Translations under genes and position numbers: made by a program
Part shown: in pieces, positions 9,721 to 21,200 of the stretch
How positions within the stretch are numbered: position 1 is the first letter of the stretch
Layout: each line of letters opens with the position of its first letter
The notes under the pieces: model-generated
What the model was told of the DNA's origin: nothing
The model's database searches: none
Seen by the model: only the letters and a program-made list of their open reading frames with translations
DNA from: Elysia marginata
Lineage: Eukaryota > Mollusca > Gastropoda > Plakobranchidae
DNA length: 35,954 nt
Assembly: GCA_019649035.1 (NCBI GenBank)
Contig: BMAT01006309.1
Coordinates: 2,032-37,985 of the forward strand
Reading direction: 5' to 3'

Positions 9721-12077
9721 AAGACCGAAAATGTTTTCAGCCACTTGGCGGGTACTTTCGTTAGTTTTACGTCCACTTAGTATCCCGAGGGTGCTTATTT
9801 AGGGACATCAGCCACTTTGCGGATTCATCATTAGAGTTATATATAGATCTAGGGGTGAGGCTAAGTTTATTTATCTGCCTGTACCAAGCATGAGCTATAC
9901 ATGCAAATGAAATGCCCTAAGAAGGCGCAAACTTAATAGATTTGAACGCATCCATCAAACTGATTTCCAGGTCCAGATGAATATTTGGTGGATTGAATAA
10001 AAATGCAAAATTTTTACATTCTGGCTGTAGCATTTTCAACATCTGTTGTCATTTTTTTCAACACAAGCCACACAAGAAAGCTTGTTTGAACAAAGTTGAC
10101 AGAATGGTTAATTTATTACTTTTAAAACACATAGCTGTGAATCTGACATTCTTAAGATTTTAAAGTAACAGTAAAACTTATTTTAACAGCTTATTTTTGT
10201 AGTCCTACCAACACTAATATTGTGTAGGCCTACATCAATTCTCAACAGCTCAGCAACTGTACACTTGTACCTTGCAAGTAATCGAATATCCGTGCCAGTC
10301 AAACTTGCCAACTTTACTTTTGTTCTAAATAACAATATGTACAATATGCGTCTCTCTTGCGACGAGATCGAGTGACGAACTTCAAAGGTATGGAGCCGAC
10401 GCGATGAGATCGAGGGCTCCCGATTCTTTAACTATTCTTGCTTTGCGCCAATGTATAGTGAAATCCTGATAAAGTCAACACCTCGAGACCGAAAATATGT
10501 GTTGGTTTTAAGCAAAAGTCGACTTTAACAAAAACCAAAAAAATAATTATAAAGAAATACAAAATGGGACGGGAAAAACAGAGCTGACATAAAGCAAGAG
10601 TTTCCCATAAAAATGTTGACGTTAAGTGGGTTCCACTGTACTTAGTTGTGAAAAAAAGCATTTACCGACAAGGGAATGGACACCCACATATTTTTAAACA
10701 TGGCACTATGAAACACTGACGGTGCTTCTACTTCTATCAAACAGAGCCCATAAAGATGTATGCCTACATGTTTTAACAACAAAATCTGCTGATCTCCGAG
10801 TTTTACACGAAGTGATTTTTCAAAGATTTTTTTTTCAAATAGATTGATTTACACATTTAAATCATTGCTTTGAAAATGTTTTTTCTTAAGCTCCAAGTCA
10901 CAGAAAAATGTCCCTCTAATCTTTTGTTGCAGAGACAGTGATCTATCTCAATATTTTGCTGTTGCTTTTTTTTTTAGTTATTAAATATCTGTTGACATTT
11001 TTTGGCTATAGCCAATTAACCAAGAAATCAGTTTAGAGATAAAAGTCTCAGCATAGAGCAAATGGTCCCATTCTTATCTACCAAACCTACAGCTCTTAAT
11101 ATATAGATACTGCATTCTCTCTGTTAGTCTCTGATGTTCTCAAACTACAAAACTACAAGTTAAAAAAACAAACCTCCCACCCCCCCAAAAAAAACAGAAA
11201 AAAAACAAACAAGAAGATCAAGACGTTAATGTAAACTGAAGAATAAATTATGACATAAACATCTTTTAATACTGACGATTTATTAATCATGTTCTTGACA
11301 TTCTAACAAATAGTAACCTAACAACTTAAACATTATAATAGTACGGTAACATAAAGTATCCGTAGAGAAGGTGTTTGTTCACCTACTTGAAATAGCATTT
11401 AATTTTTAGTAACAGTATTATTTTGAAGGGTTTTAGAATAAAATTCCATCTACATACTTGGTTAGTAAAGGAGACAGGAGAGATGGACAAACTTCTTGAA
11501 ATTTAATCAAATACTTATTAAGAGTAACGACATTTGCTGAACTTTCTTTGGCTCAAGTAAGGTAAAACTTAACACAGTATTGATCAAGTTTGGTCACCTC
11601 AAATGAAAGAATACAACATGTAATTTGTTTTGAATAACACACTAGATTTGTCTAAAATTTAATTATGGAAACTTTCTTTTGAAAGTATAAACCCAACTCC
11701 ATCACACTGAGAGCAAGTTTAAGTTAGTGAAGTTTTAAGTTTTTCTAAATTTAGTTTGACTAGTATATGGGCACAGTGTTAAGAAACAGGAAACCACAAG
11801 CTATTGTATAGATAGGATGTGTGCAACCTCCACTCACTCTACGTGTTATGAATACACTAAATAATACACGACACTCATATCTAATTCTAACTATGATAGG
11901 GAGTAAAAGACACTTGAAAATTTCAGTAGGAAAGCTAGTCCTTAGCGTCTTAAAATAATAATATTTGTCTTCCTTACAGTTAATACCAGATTGGGTTCTC
12001 AAATACAATTTTTTTTCTAAAAACCTAGTTTGAGTGACGTGAAATATTGATAGGATTATGAACCTAAAATGAGTGCA
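9721..12077. other. No gene seen
   Basis: AT-rich unique sequence. There is a small local duplication, GCGACGAGATCGAG and GCGATGAGATCGAG, near 10357 and 10400. Poly-A and poly-C runs occur near 11170-11210. The 77-codon minus frame at 10428-10661 has no recognisable motif. Confidence 0.5.
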
Positions 12078-12102
12078 TGGAGAGAGAGGGAAAAAGAGAG
12101 AG

Positions 12103-12134
<32 letters not shown>
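12078..12134 (+). repeat. (GA)n microsatellite
   Basis: GAGAGA tract, clean at its right end. The 47 bp that follow (12134-12180) match the sequence after the long purine tract at 15811-15857 at about 41 of 47 positions, so the tract probably travels inside a dispersed repeat. Confidence 0.92.
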
Positions 12135-12138
<4 letters not shown>

Positions 12139-12180
12139 ACAAAGTCAGACATATGGAGAACAATAACCAACAAACAGAAA

Positions 12181-14727
12181 GAAAAATAGATAACAAGTAG
12201 AACTAAACATTAAGTGAGATAGAGATAACTCAAAGATAAAGACGAAAAAAGTAGGACACAGAGTTTGTAAGTAGTTAAATAGATAGATAAAACAATTAAA
12301 CAATAAGACATAAAAAGAAGACTATTATATAGCCTGCAAATACCATACGCAAACCTAACTGCAGCTCAAAAAATGTAATAAAGTGGACTCCAATTGATCA
12401 AAGTTCTCATAACTCAAATTTATGGGTATCTTGAACACGTATCTAGTTTAGAATCCCAACTCCTTTTTTTGTCAAATACCTTTAACTCAAAGATCTGATA
12501 TTTCAAACTGAATTGGCTTTTGCCAAGCACTTCAACTTCAGTGGACTCCACTGTACCTTAGAAAGAAAGTTCCTCACTCCCCTTAAGAAAAGAGTTCTGT
12601 GACATTATTAATATGATCGTCATTAAGGTCACAACACATTAATTATGGATGTACACTGTCTTTAAAAGTTAATAACCTGTTGACATTCATTTTACAGTGC
12701 AGAGCTTTGTCAACAATATGAATAAAGAAATAAGTTGCAAAGACACAATCAATAGCAAACTAAATCAGTTAAATAAAAAAATAGCAATGGAAGGCAAACA
12801 ATATCTTAATTTAAAACAGTAATTAAAATTTACGAATTACAATAATTTTTTTTTCTGGAAGAATAAAAGACGTTTTAAAATATCCACAAAAATAAAAAAA
12901 AATAATTTCATAGATCATTCTTTTTAGAATATTTTACCACAACTCTTTTCAATTTAGATTATAATGACATAAATAAATTATAACATGTTACAGAGATGAT
13001 AGCAGGTTTTTAGTGTACAGTAGAATCCAATAACTGTAACTTATTTCGTAACAATAAGCAAAGCATGTTGGGTAAGTTTATGTTAATTTTTTGTTTGACA
13101 TGATATAAACAACTTCACTGAACTTTAAGATATGAGTATGGTAAATCCAATGCCGCTAAGGCCTATGTTTGGGTGCAATGGAAATAGACAGACAATGATT
13201 AAGTTTTGAAAGACATGAAAGTTTCAACACAGTGGCAACAAAACTAATTTTAACAAAAAAAAAACATAAATAAATATGATTTGTAATCTAGCGTCTCAAA
13301 ACTCTGAAAAAATGTACACCAGTGATAAGGAGGAGGAGGCATGTGGTCTAAATCATGAATGCCCACCCATCGACCCTTTACAGCCATGGTTTTTTTTTTT
13401 TTTACAGATTTCCGTCTGTTAGGTCTCAAACATTTTTTACGGGCACTAGAGTAAATAACAGGCTGAATCACAGTGTGTGCAAAAAGACGTTACAGTTACA
13501 CAATGAAGTTGTATTTTCAATCAAGATCTCAGAGGCTGAGACAATTTCCGAGGCCAACAACAGACTACGAAAATCTATCCAGAGTCAAGAACCGTAACTA
13601 AGTCTGATTTGTTGCAGCCTTATCAGGAGAATGATTTGTTTTGCAACTACAATATTTTACTTTAAAATAATTCAGATGTTGTAAATTTAAGTTTGAAAAA
13701 AAACCCACTTTTGTAAGATTTATAAATTAAATGTTTCTTTCTCTTTTTATTTATAGAATTTTTAATACGTTTGCACAAAGTAGTGATAATTTAGCACAAT
13801 TTAAAACATTTGTAGGCTCAGAAAAACACATTGTTCATAAAACATTACTGTCTTGTAATGTAAGATTTGTAACATTTACATCCCTCTAAGTCTAACACTT
13901 TGTGACACCTAACTTAATATTCGCTTAGGTTACGGAACATTTTCATATGAGTAATGTTTCACTTACACATGACAGTCCCGGGGTCCATATATCAATGCAT
14001 GACCTATCAGCAATCATACTTAACCTTAAGCAAATCCATCAAAGACCATGGTTATTCACCCGTAATATAATAATATCTATTAAAATGGTAGGCTTGAAAA
14101 TCTTTAGACTGCTGTAAATTTAAACTTTTAAAGATGTATAAATTATTTTGGCGCAGTTACATTGACACCAGTAAACTCTATTGAAGGATAAAATCTTATT
14201 TTTAAGTTTTAAAAAATTACTTGTAGCCTATAAATATGCTAAGGAGAGTAAGTGGAAAAGTGCAAAGTTTATCTAAGCTATGGGCGATCGCATGGTTTAT
14301 TGGTTACCACGTGGAATTATGTACATGTTTGTTGACAATATTAGCCATTGAAGCCGTGTGGATGATGAAAAAAGAATTAAGTCCAAGGATATAATCAATT
14401 TTTATCACAAAATGCTGTGGTATGGTGATTTGATAAAGATGCATTCTCGGATATGTTTAGAGGCTACTCGGTGATGAAGGTGGAGGTGAAAGTAATACAA
14501 GTAGGATAGCAGTAGACGTGTACAGTTGAGACCAGATAATTCAAACTCAAATAACTCAAATACTTGTTTCATTCGAACCACATTTAAATTTACCGATCTT
14601 TTATTTATGTCACAAAATATACAGATAATTTAAATTTAAACGGTGTTCTCATTGACTTCGAAATATCTGCATGGGACTGAATTTACACTATAGTCAAAAT
14701 AGAAGAAAAGCAGTAGGAGTGTAGCCG
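12181..14727. other. No gene seen
   Basis: Long AT-rich stretch with scattered poly-A and poly-T runs (for example poly-T at 13389-13402). Frames up to 80 codons around 13250-13600 overlap on both strands and have no recognisable motif. Confidence 0.5.
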
Positions 14728-14765
14728 CAGCAGCAGCAGCAGTAGTAGTAGTTGTAGCAGTAGTG

Positions 14766-14834
<69 letters not shown>
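14728..14834 (+). repeat. (CAG)n to (TAG)n trinucleotide microsatellite
   Basis: Begins as CAGCAGCAGCAGCAG and passes into a long run of TAG repeats up to 14834. The poly-Val open frame across it is a composition artefact. Confidence 0.95.
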
Positions 14835-15177
14835 TTTATTATAGGCGCAGATGAAGTAGAGTCTGCCTCTAGATATAATGGTAGCGGTAGTATTGTTACG
14901 AAATGGTGTGGAAGGGAAGATGGTGGCTATTTCAATGCAGATAAATGAGGCTTCCTTGTATAAACTTTGCTGGTGTTTTTAAGATATATGTGGCCATAGG
15001 AGTCTTCCAGCAAAAGGAAGTACAGCCATGTCTTTTATCTCTTTGATTAATCTATGATTTATTTAACAGCTTCTCTAAGATGCTTTTTTTTCAGAGATGA
15101 ATTTGGGGTTGTGACAGTCACAGACTTTAGCTTTTGGAGTAAAAGGACAACCAAGTACTGTAAAGAACCTTAAACAA
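14835..15177. other. No gene seen
   Basis: Unique sequence between a trinucleotide repeat and the large purine tract; no supported frame. Confidence 0.5.
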
Positions 15178-15899
15178 TTAAGGAAGAGATAGATAGATAG
15201 ATAGATCGAGAGAGAGGGAGAGTTTGTGTGTGTGTGTGTGATAGAGAGAGAGAAAGAGAGAGAGCGTGTGTGAGAGAGAGAGTGAAAGGCAGAGATAGAG
15301 TATAAGACAGTAAGAGAGGAGTGAGAGAAAGTGAAAGAGTGAGAGAGAAAGAGCGGGAGGGAAAGACATATAGAGAAAGAGTGAGAAAGAATATAAGAGA
15401 TTGAAATAAAGAATAAGAGACAGTGACTAAGAGCGAGTATGGGGAAAATTCATAAAAAGACAGAAACAAAGAGAGAGAGAGAGAGAGAAATAATAAGAGA
15501 GAGAAAGAGATAGAGAGAGAAAGAGAGAGGGAAAGATATATAGAGACAGAGTGAGAAAGAATAAGAGAGAGGCAAATAGAGATAAAGAATAAGAGACAGT
15601 GAGAATGAGAGAGAGAATGGGAAAGAGACAGAGAAAGGCAGAAACAGAGAGAAAATATTAGAGAGAGAGGGTGGGAAGGGGGAGAGAGCGAGAGCGAGAG
15701 AGAGGGAGGGAAGGGGGAGGGAGGGAGAGCAAAGATAGAGAGAGGAGGGAAAGACAGAGGGGGGCAAGAGAGAGGGGGGGGAGGGAGAGAGAGAACGAGA
15801 GAGAGAGAGAGATTGACAAAGGTAGATGGATGGAGAACAATAACAAACAAACAGAAAAAATAGAGGGCGGAGGGAGAGAGGGAGAGAGAGAAGGATTCA
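15178..15899 (+). repeat. ~720-bp purine (GA/GATA/GGGA) tract
   Basis: Starts with GATAGATAGATAGATCGAGA, includes a short GT run near 15225-15240, and continues as almost unbroken plus-strand purine with GAGA, GAAA and GGGAGG variants to about 15895. Approximate internal repeats such as AAAGACATATAGAGA and AAAGATATATAGAGA (near 15362 and 15532) indicate segmental duplication inside the tract. The Ser/Leu-rich frames on the minus strand are translations of CT repeats, not genes. Confidence 0.95.
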
Positions 15900-17133
15900 G
15901 AACAAAATAATTTTTCACCGAGTGAAGGAGAAGATTTTATGACTAAATTTTTTTGTTATTGGCAAAAGTAGTTATTTTTAAACCTAATTATAAAAAAATA
16001 TATCATACTATTATTATCCTTGTTATTTTTCGTATAAATATTTTTCGTATAATTATTATTATTATTTTTATCTCTAGGGTTAATTTATTTACATTTTGAC
16101 CATATGAATAACACATTTTTCTCTCATGAACAACTAATCATTTATAATGGTTTTTGATGTTTTTCCTCTGTTTGTCAATGACAACCACACGTAGCCCTTG
16201 TTATAAATCTAATTTATATACCTTCCGGGTACCACTGGAACCAAATCACCCTACCACAATTTAATAGCAATGAGAATAATTAATATGTGAGTAATATTAT
16301 GTATTTGCTTTTAAAAGTTTCAACAAGCCATTTCTCATTAACGTTGTAAATTTACAGAGGGCATCTCTTTCAGATCTTTGAAACAACTAAGCTGTGCGCC
16401 ATTTCCCAATCGTAACACAAACAACACTTTTATTAGGTATTAGACGTACACGTGTGGAGGGCTATGTGTGAGGTAAAACTTTTAGTTGGATTTTAACACA
16501 GCAATAGTCATACACAAATCAGTCACAGAATGTTTTAGTCATCTGGTATAAATTTTCAAAACAAGATAAACATTCAAAGTTTCAAATATAAACCAACATG
16601 CTTAACTTTGGATTTCCATGGAACCAATGACTTCATGATACAAAGCAAGAACAAGATGAAGAAATGAGATCACGTGGTTTTCTTTCAGCAAAAACCTGAC
16701 AGTTTGGAGCAATAATTCACATACCAGTAACTAGAAAAATCATAGTTGTACCTTTCAATACCCAGTAGTTAAAAAAAAATATGTAAATAATGTTAATGGT
16801 ATAATCAAACCAGATAACTAACATAATAATTGTTCTCACAGTCATATTGATTTTGGATGAAGGCGTCTGTCGTGCCATTTTAGTTATACATAACATCATA
16901 GTTAGGAGGCTAACTATCAATTATTGTAGGTATTTTAATGAGCTTGAAACATGGGCTCTATAAAGTTGACATCATCAGCCATAAATGTCTACATTTAAAG
17001 CCTTTTATATAAATTGTCATCAGATGTTTGACACCAGTATTGCTGTAAGTTTTAACTCAAATACAGCTGAAATTTACGCAGTCTTCAGTTCTCACCAGCT
17101 TAGGTTATCTTTTTGGGGGTCTTTCTGTGCTTC
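15900..17133. other. Intergenic and probable 3' untranslated region of the minus-strand gene
   Basis: AT-rich. The part just left of 17134 should be 3' untranslated region of the claudin-like gene. Possible ATTAAA-type polyadenylation signals on the minus strand (TTTAAT on plus, near 16933) are weak evidence. A 67-codon hydrophobic minus frame at 16717-16920 has no family match I can recognise. Confidence 0.45.
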
Positions 17134-17380
17134 TCAGATCTCCACATTAACGTTGGCTGTCTGATTATTTGAATTCGTGGGCTCTGACACTTCAGACGAT
17201 CTCGGGTCAAGAGGCTGAGGGAACTGACAAAGTGTGGGTGGTGTAAAGTTTCCTCTAGCTGAGGTTGTTGCTGCTGCAGACACTACAGCTGCTGCAACTG
17301 CTGCTGCTGCCGCTGATTCCTTAGTCTCTGTTTGATGCTGGGATATGGTGGGTAAGCTTAACGATGGTGATGATGTCACA

Positions 17381-17414
<34 letters not shown>

Positions 17415-18202
17415 TTGGAATTGACTGAGAGGAGGATGTTGGTGATGTAGATCTGAAAGAAGATCCAAGAGTAGAAGAATGTGGTGGGGGAAGCATCGGT
17501 GCTGTCGTCAGAGTTGTTGCAAGGGCAGATGAAGGAGAATAGAAAGTTTGAAATGTGCAGGCAGCAGGAGACACAATAGAGGTAGGCTGAGATTCTACAT
17601 CTGCCACTGGTGTGGAATTTAGAACAGAACTGCAGACAGATGGAGAAGGTAGAGTAGCAACATGAGAGGAGGAGGAAGAGGAGGGAGGCGAGACCACATG
17701 AGTTGCAGGATTTGATAGGACTGTCGAGGAGGGACAGGAGAAGAAAGAGACAGGCTCTGTTTGGGGTGAGGAGCTTGCGGATGTGGGTGGAGGTTGTAAG
17801 GCATTGACGTGACATCTTACAATACCTTGCATGGCTTCCTCGTAGGTTGGGGGTGGAGAGATATCTTGGTAGGCAGGAGCAGGCTCAGCTCCACCAACTG
17901 GTCTGTGTGGAATGGCAACAGAGAGAATACCAGAGACCACAAAATACTGCTCGTCTCTTACACCGTCTGGGCCCTCAAGCCCAGGGCGATAGCTTGACAC
18001 TGTTCGGTCTGAGCTGATCGGGTGCAGAAAACTGTACGGAGGGGGTGGGGCATGCAGTAAACTGGAGTTAGATGGGTAAAGGTTGTGGCCATGACCTGTC
18101 AGTTCAGACATGCGGGAGTGACCGATTCTGTCCACCGGTTCCATCTCAGAGTCTGGTGTAGCTGGGTCACCATCTATGACATTTCTGCGGCAAGTGATGA
18201 AT
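17134..18202 (-). CDS. Claudin-like gene, exon 4 (cytoplasmic tail and stop)
   Basis: Starts after the acceptor CTATGTCCTGTTCAG at 18203 and ends with TGA at 17134. It encodes about 355 residues of low-complexity tail: FITCRRNVIDGD next to the membrane, PPPPY (codons 18048-18034), SPPPTYEEAM (PPxY near 17853-17842), a Ser run from a (TCA)n coding microsatellite (plus-strand GAT repeats at 17381-17415), an Ala-rich run (17260-17320) and the C terminus NVNVEI. PPxY motifs bind WW domains such as those of Nedd4-type ligases. The final V-E-I fits a class II PDZ ligand. Both are family-level inference. Confidence 0.85.
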
Positions 18203-21200
18203 CTGAACAGGACATAGAGTTAGCTTTTTCTTACTGACAAAATTTTTTAAGAGCTCTACAGCATGGAAAACATGAAAACTTTTATGTTTTATTTTGAATG
18301 AAATGCTGACTTGATGTAGAAAGATGTAATGCAAAAGTATTAGAAATTTAATCTCAAGCAAATATAGTTCCATAGAAAACAACTAAAGAAAGTACTCAAC
18401 ATCAAGTACCCCTTGAAAATAACAAATTCATCTCTGTACAATAAGTGCAATGAACGCCCTCTCTCAATATTTATTCTTGAAAGTCGTTGGCGCCTTTTCG
18501 GTCATATATTGAGACGAGACAGCCAAATTCCCGCTAATCAAGCAATGAGCGGATATTTCGTGACGGAAGGCAGCAAATTCAAAGGACGTCCACTAACAAC
18601 ACCCCCTGTCGTCCTCAACAGAGACCTTTCCCGAATCATAAACAGCAACTTGCAACTGAAAAGCAGCCACGATCTAGAGCACCTGAGATCTATAGTATAG
18701 CAGAGAGACGAGTGGACCAAGCTTACAGCGAGGATTCGAGAAGCAGCCGAGGCGTCCCAGTCGGAGCACTGAGATGCGAAAGGCCCTAAGTCAAGTAAGT
18801 CAAATATAGTGAAATCTGTTTAAACCGACATGCTTTTGAAGGTCAATACTATGTCGATAAACAAAATACAAAGGCAAAGAGAAAAAACAAGGAGAGGTTA
18901 ACGACGCTAATTGCAATACCTTTTTTTAATTATTAATTAGTTTCTTTGTTAGTCTTCCTTTTTTATTTTTAGTAAAGCCATAGATTGTTTGTTCTTTCTT
19001 TACCTCTTTTGTTCTTATGCCTTTTGTAAATCAATTTAGTAGTCACCATGCCAATAAAGCGAAAAAGGCCGGAAAATCTATTGAAGACAAACGGTTTTGT
19101 TAAGTTTGAACAAGGAAGGTTTTTAAACAGGAACCTTAATTTGCACTTTAACCTTTCTCCCAATAAGCTGACTGTACTGTAGTGTTCTGTGTGTATCTGC
19201 TTTCGATATGATCCAGAGAGACGCCGATAGCCCAATGTGTCAAAAAGGAATTAGAAAGATGAAACTGATGTCTAATATTCTAAGGCCCTGTAACGAACTC
19301 CCCGCCAAAAATACTATAGTGTGTTTTACAACTATAAGGACTGTAAACATGCATACAAAACTAACTTCTCAGCTGATTTAAATAATTTCCACACCTTCTG
19401 TATTTAAAATCAACTACCTTCCATTTCTACTTTTTTGGAAACTATACCAACCTAAAGCAGTTTCCGAGCGGGTCCTGCCAGAAATTGTGTGTGAGAGTAG
19501 TAAGAAGACCCGTCCTCCTTTCGCCGTTAGCTCCACCGTCATCTCCTGTACAACCAATAGCAGCCCAGCAGTCGGAGAGCAGCTTGCGCAGCTTGGTGCG
19601 CAATGTCGGCGCCAACAGAAGGAACACAGATGGCGCCACTATCAAAGATGAAAAGCGGACACATTGGGCGGACCAGCCAAGACTCAGTTGCTCAGGGTGG
19701 GATACAAACTGGAGGACCAAGTTGTCAGAATGGAACCCAAATTCATAGATCTGCACCGCGAAGTAGCTGAGGAAAGCTGCAGAAAAGATGAACAAAACAA
19801 TAAATCGGAATCTCAATTATTTTTTTAACTCTGGCTATAATTATTATCTTAAGGGATTGTAGTCTTATGACAACCCCCCCCCCAATTCTATATGCGCCTC
19901 CAAAGAAATACAATCTACCGGAAATAGGATACGAAATTGTTGGCATACATGTATTATGATGCACATCTTTTTCTAGTCATTGGCTCCCATGCCAGGATAA
20001 TCATTCGGCAGTTGATGGATGAAGAGTAAAAACGAAAGTTAATAAGATGGTTAGATCAATAGATCGATAGATAGATAGATAAAGAGAGAGAGAGATGAAT
20101 AATGTGTTAGTGTGTAGTAAAAATACTGCTGGCTATTAATATATTAATATGTCATATAAGGCCCAGTTTGTCTTTCATTGCCTATGGTTGATGCTCTTGT
20201 TATTAAACATATATTCCCAATACATTTTCTTCGGGCATCAACTACGTATTGCTCTATATCAAGTTTATATACGTCTTCGACATTTTTCATAGTTATATAT
20301 AAACTTAAACAAATAAAAGATTGAAGTGTAAAACTGAATTGCTCTTCGACAACATTGCATCATTATGTTGTAGAGTCTTCCTATTTTGTATGATATACTT
20401 ACTCAATAGCATGTCGAATGAGCTCTTAACCCGCGACCCAGTATGATACTCGCCACATAAGTCTCTTAAACGAATTAAAAGTCTTCCAAAAAAAAGATTA
20501 ACTACAGTGTACTCAAAAGCTAAGTATCCTTTCCCACGGTAATTACTATTGAACTACGCGCAATAACAATTATATGCAGCAATTTTTCCGAGATTTTTCC
20601 GAGAACTTACCCCCAGTGTAGCTAAGCAGCTCTCCGCGGTGTTGTTTAGTAAAGGAAGATCTAGGCTGGATCCGCGCTTTGCGAGTTGAACCATTGGCGA
20701 TGCCGTACGCGTAGCAGAACGCAGTAACGACCATCAGAGCTCGGACCATGTGCAGGTATGCTGGTAGAATAGTGGACGGCAAGTCAGCTATCATTACCAT
20801 TACATTTTTAAACCTACAATTTGAGGACAGTAAAACTCATATAAATTACAAACAAATTTCACTATAACCAATATTGCGATACCCTTAAGGGAAAACTCAT
20901 TTAACTATACGTATACAAATCTATTTTCGTCCAGCTAAATATTTAGACTTATTCGATGTTGGTTTAAAGGTGCTTGTTCAAAGGACCTGTAATCTGCACA
21001 CTGAGGATTCAATTCCAAAAAAGGTTAAGAAAAAAATAGAGTTTGCAAGTCGGTATCTGTGAGTCAATCGTCTAGATGCTTTCGGCCCCTATAAAGAATC
21101 ATTAATTTACGGACAAAATGAGGAGGACGGTTTCATTTGTAAAGACTATTTATTGTGCCTATCAAGCTCTTGATCATCTTAAAGGCCTGTGCTTAAAAGA

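Noticed and set aside
14763-14948. Frame starting with a poly-Val run
   Set aside because: It is the (TAG)n microsatellite read in one frame; the rest has no motif.
15170-15918. Several long Ser/Leu-rich or Arg/Glu-rich open frames, up to 226 codons
   Set aside because: They are translations of the GA/CT purine tract; three overlapping frames on one strand are open at once, which marks low complexity, not coding.
17321-17815. 164-codon frame overlapping exon 4 on the same strand
   Set aside because: Shadow frame inside a coding exon with supported splice phase; it shows Ile and Cys runs from the same microsatellite.
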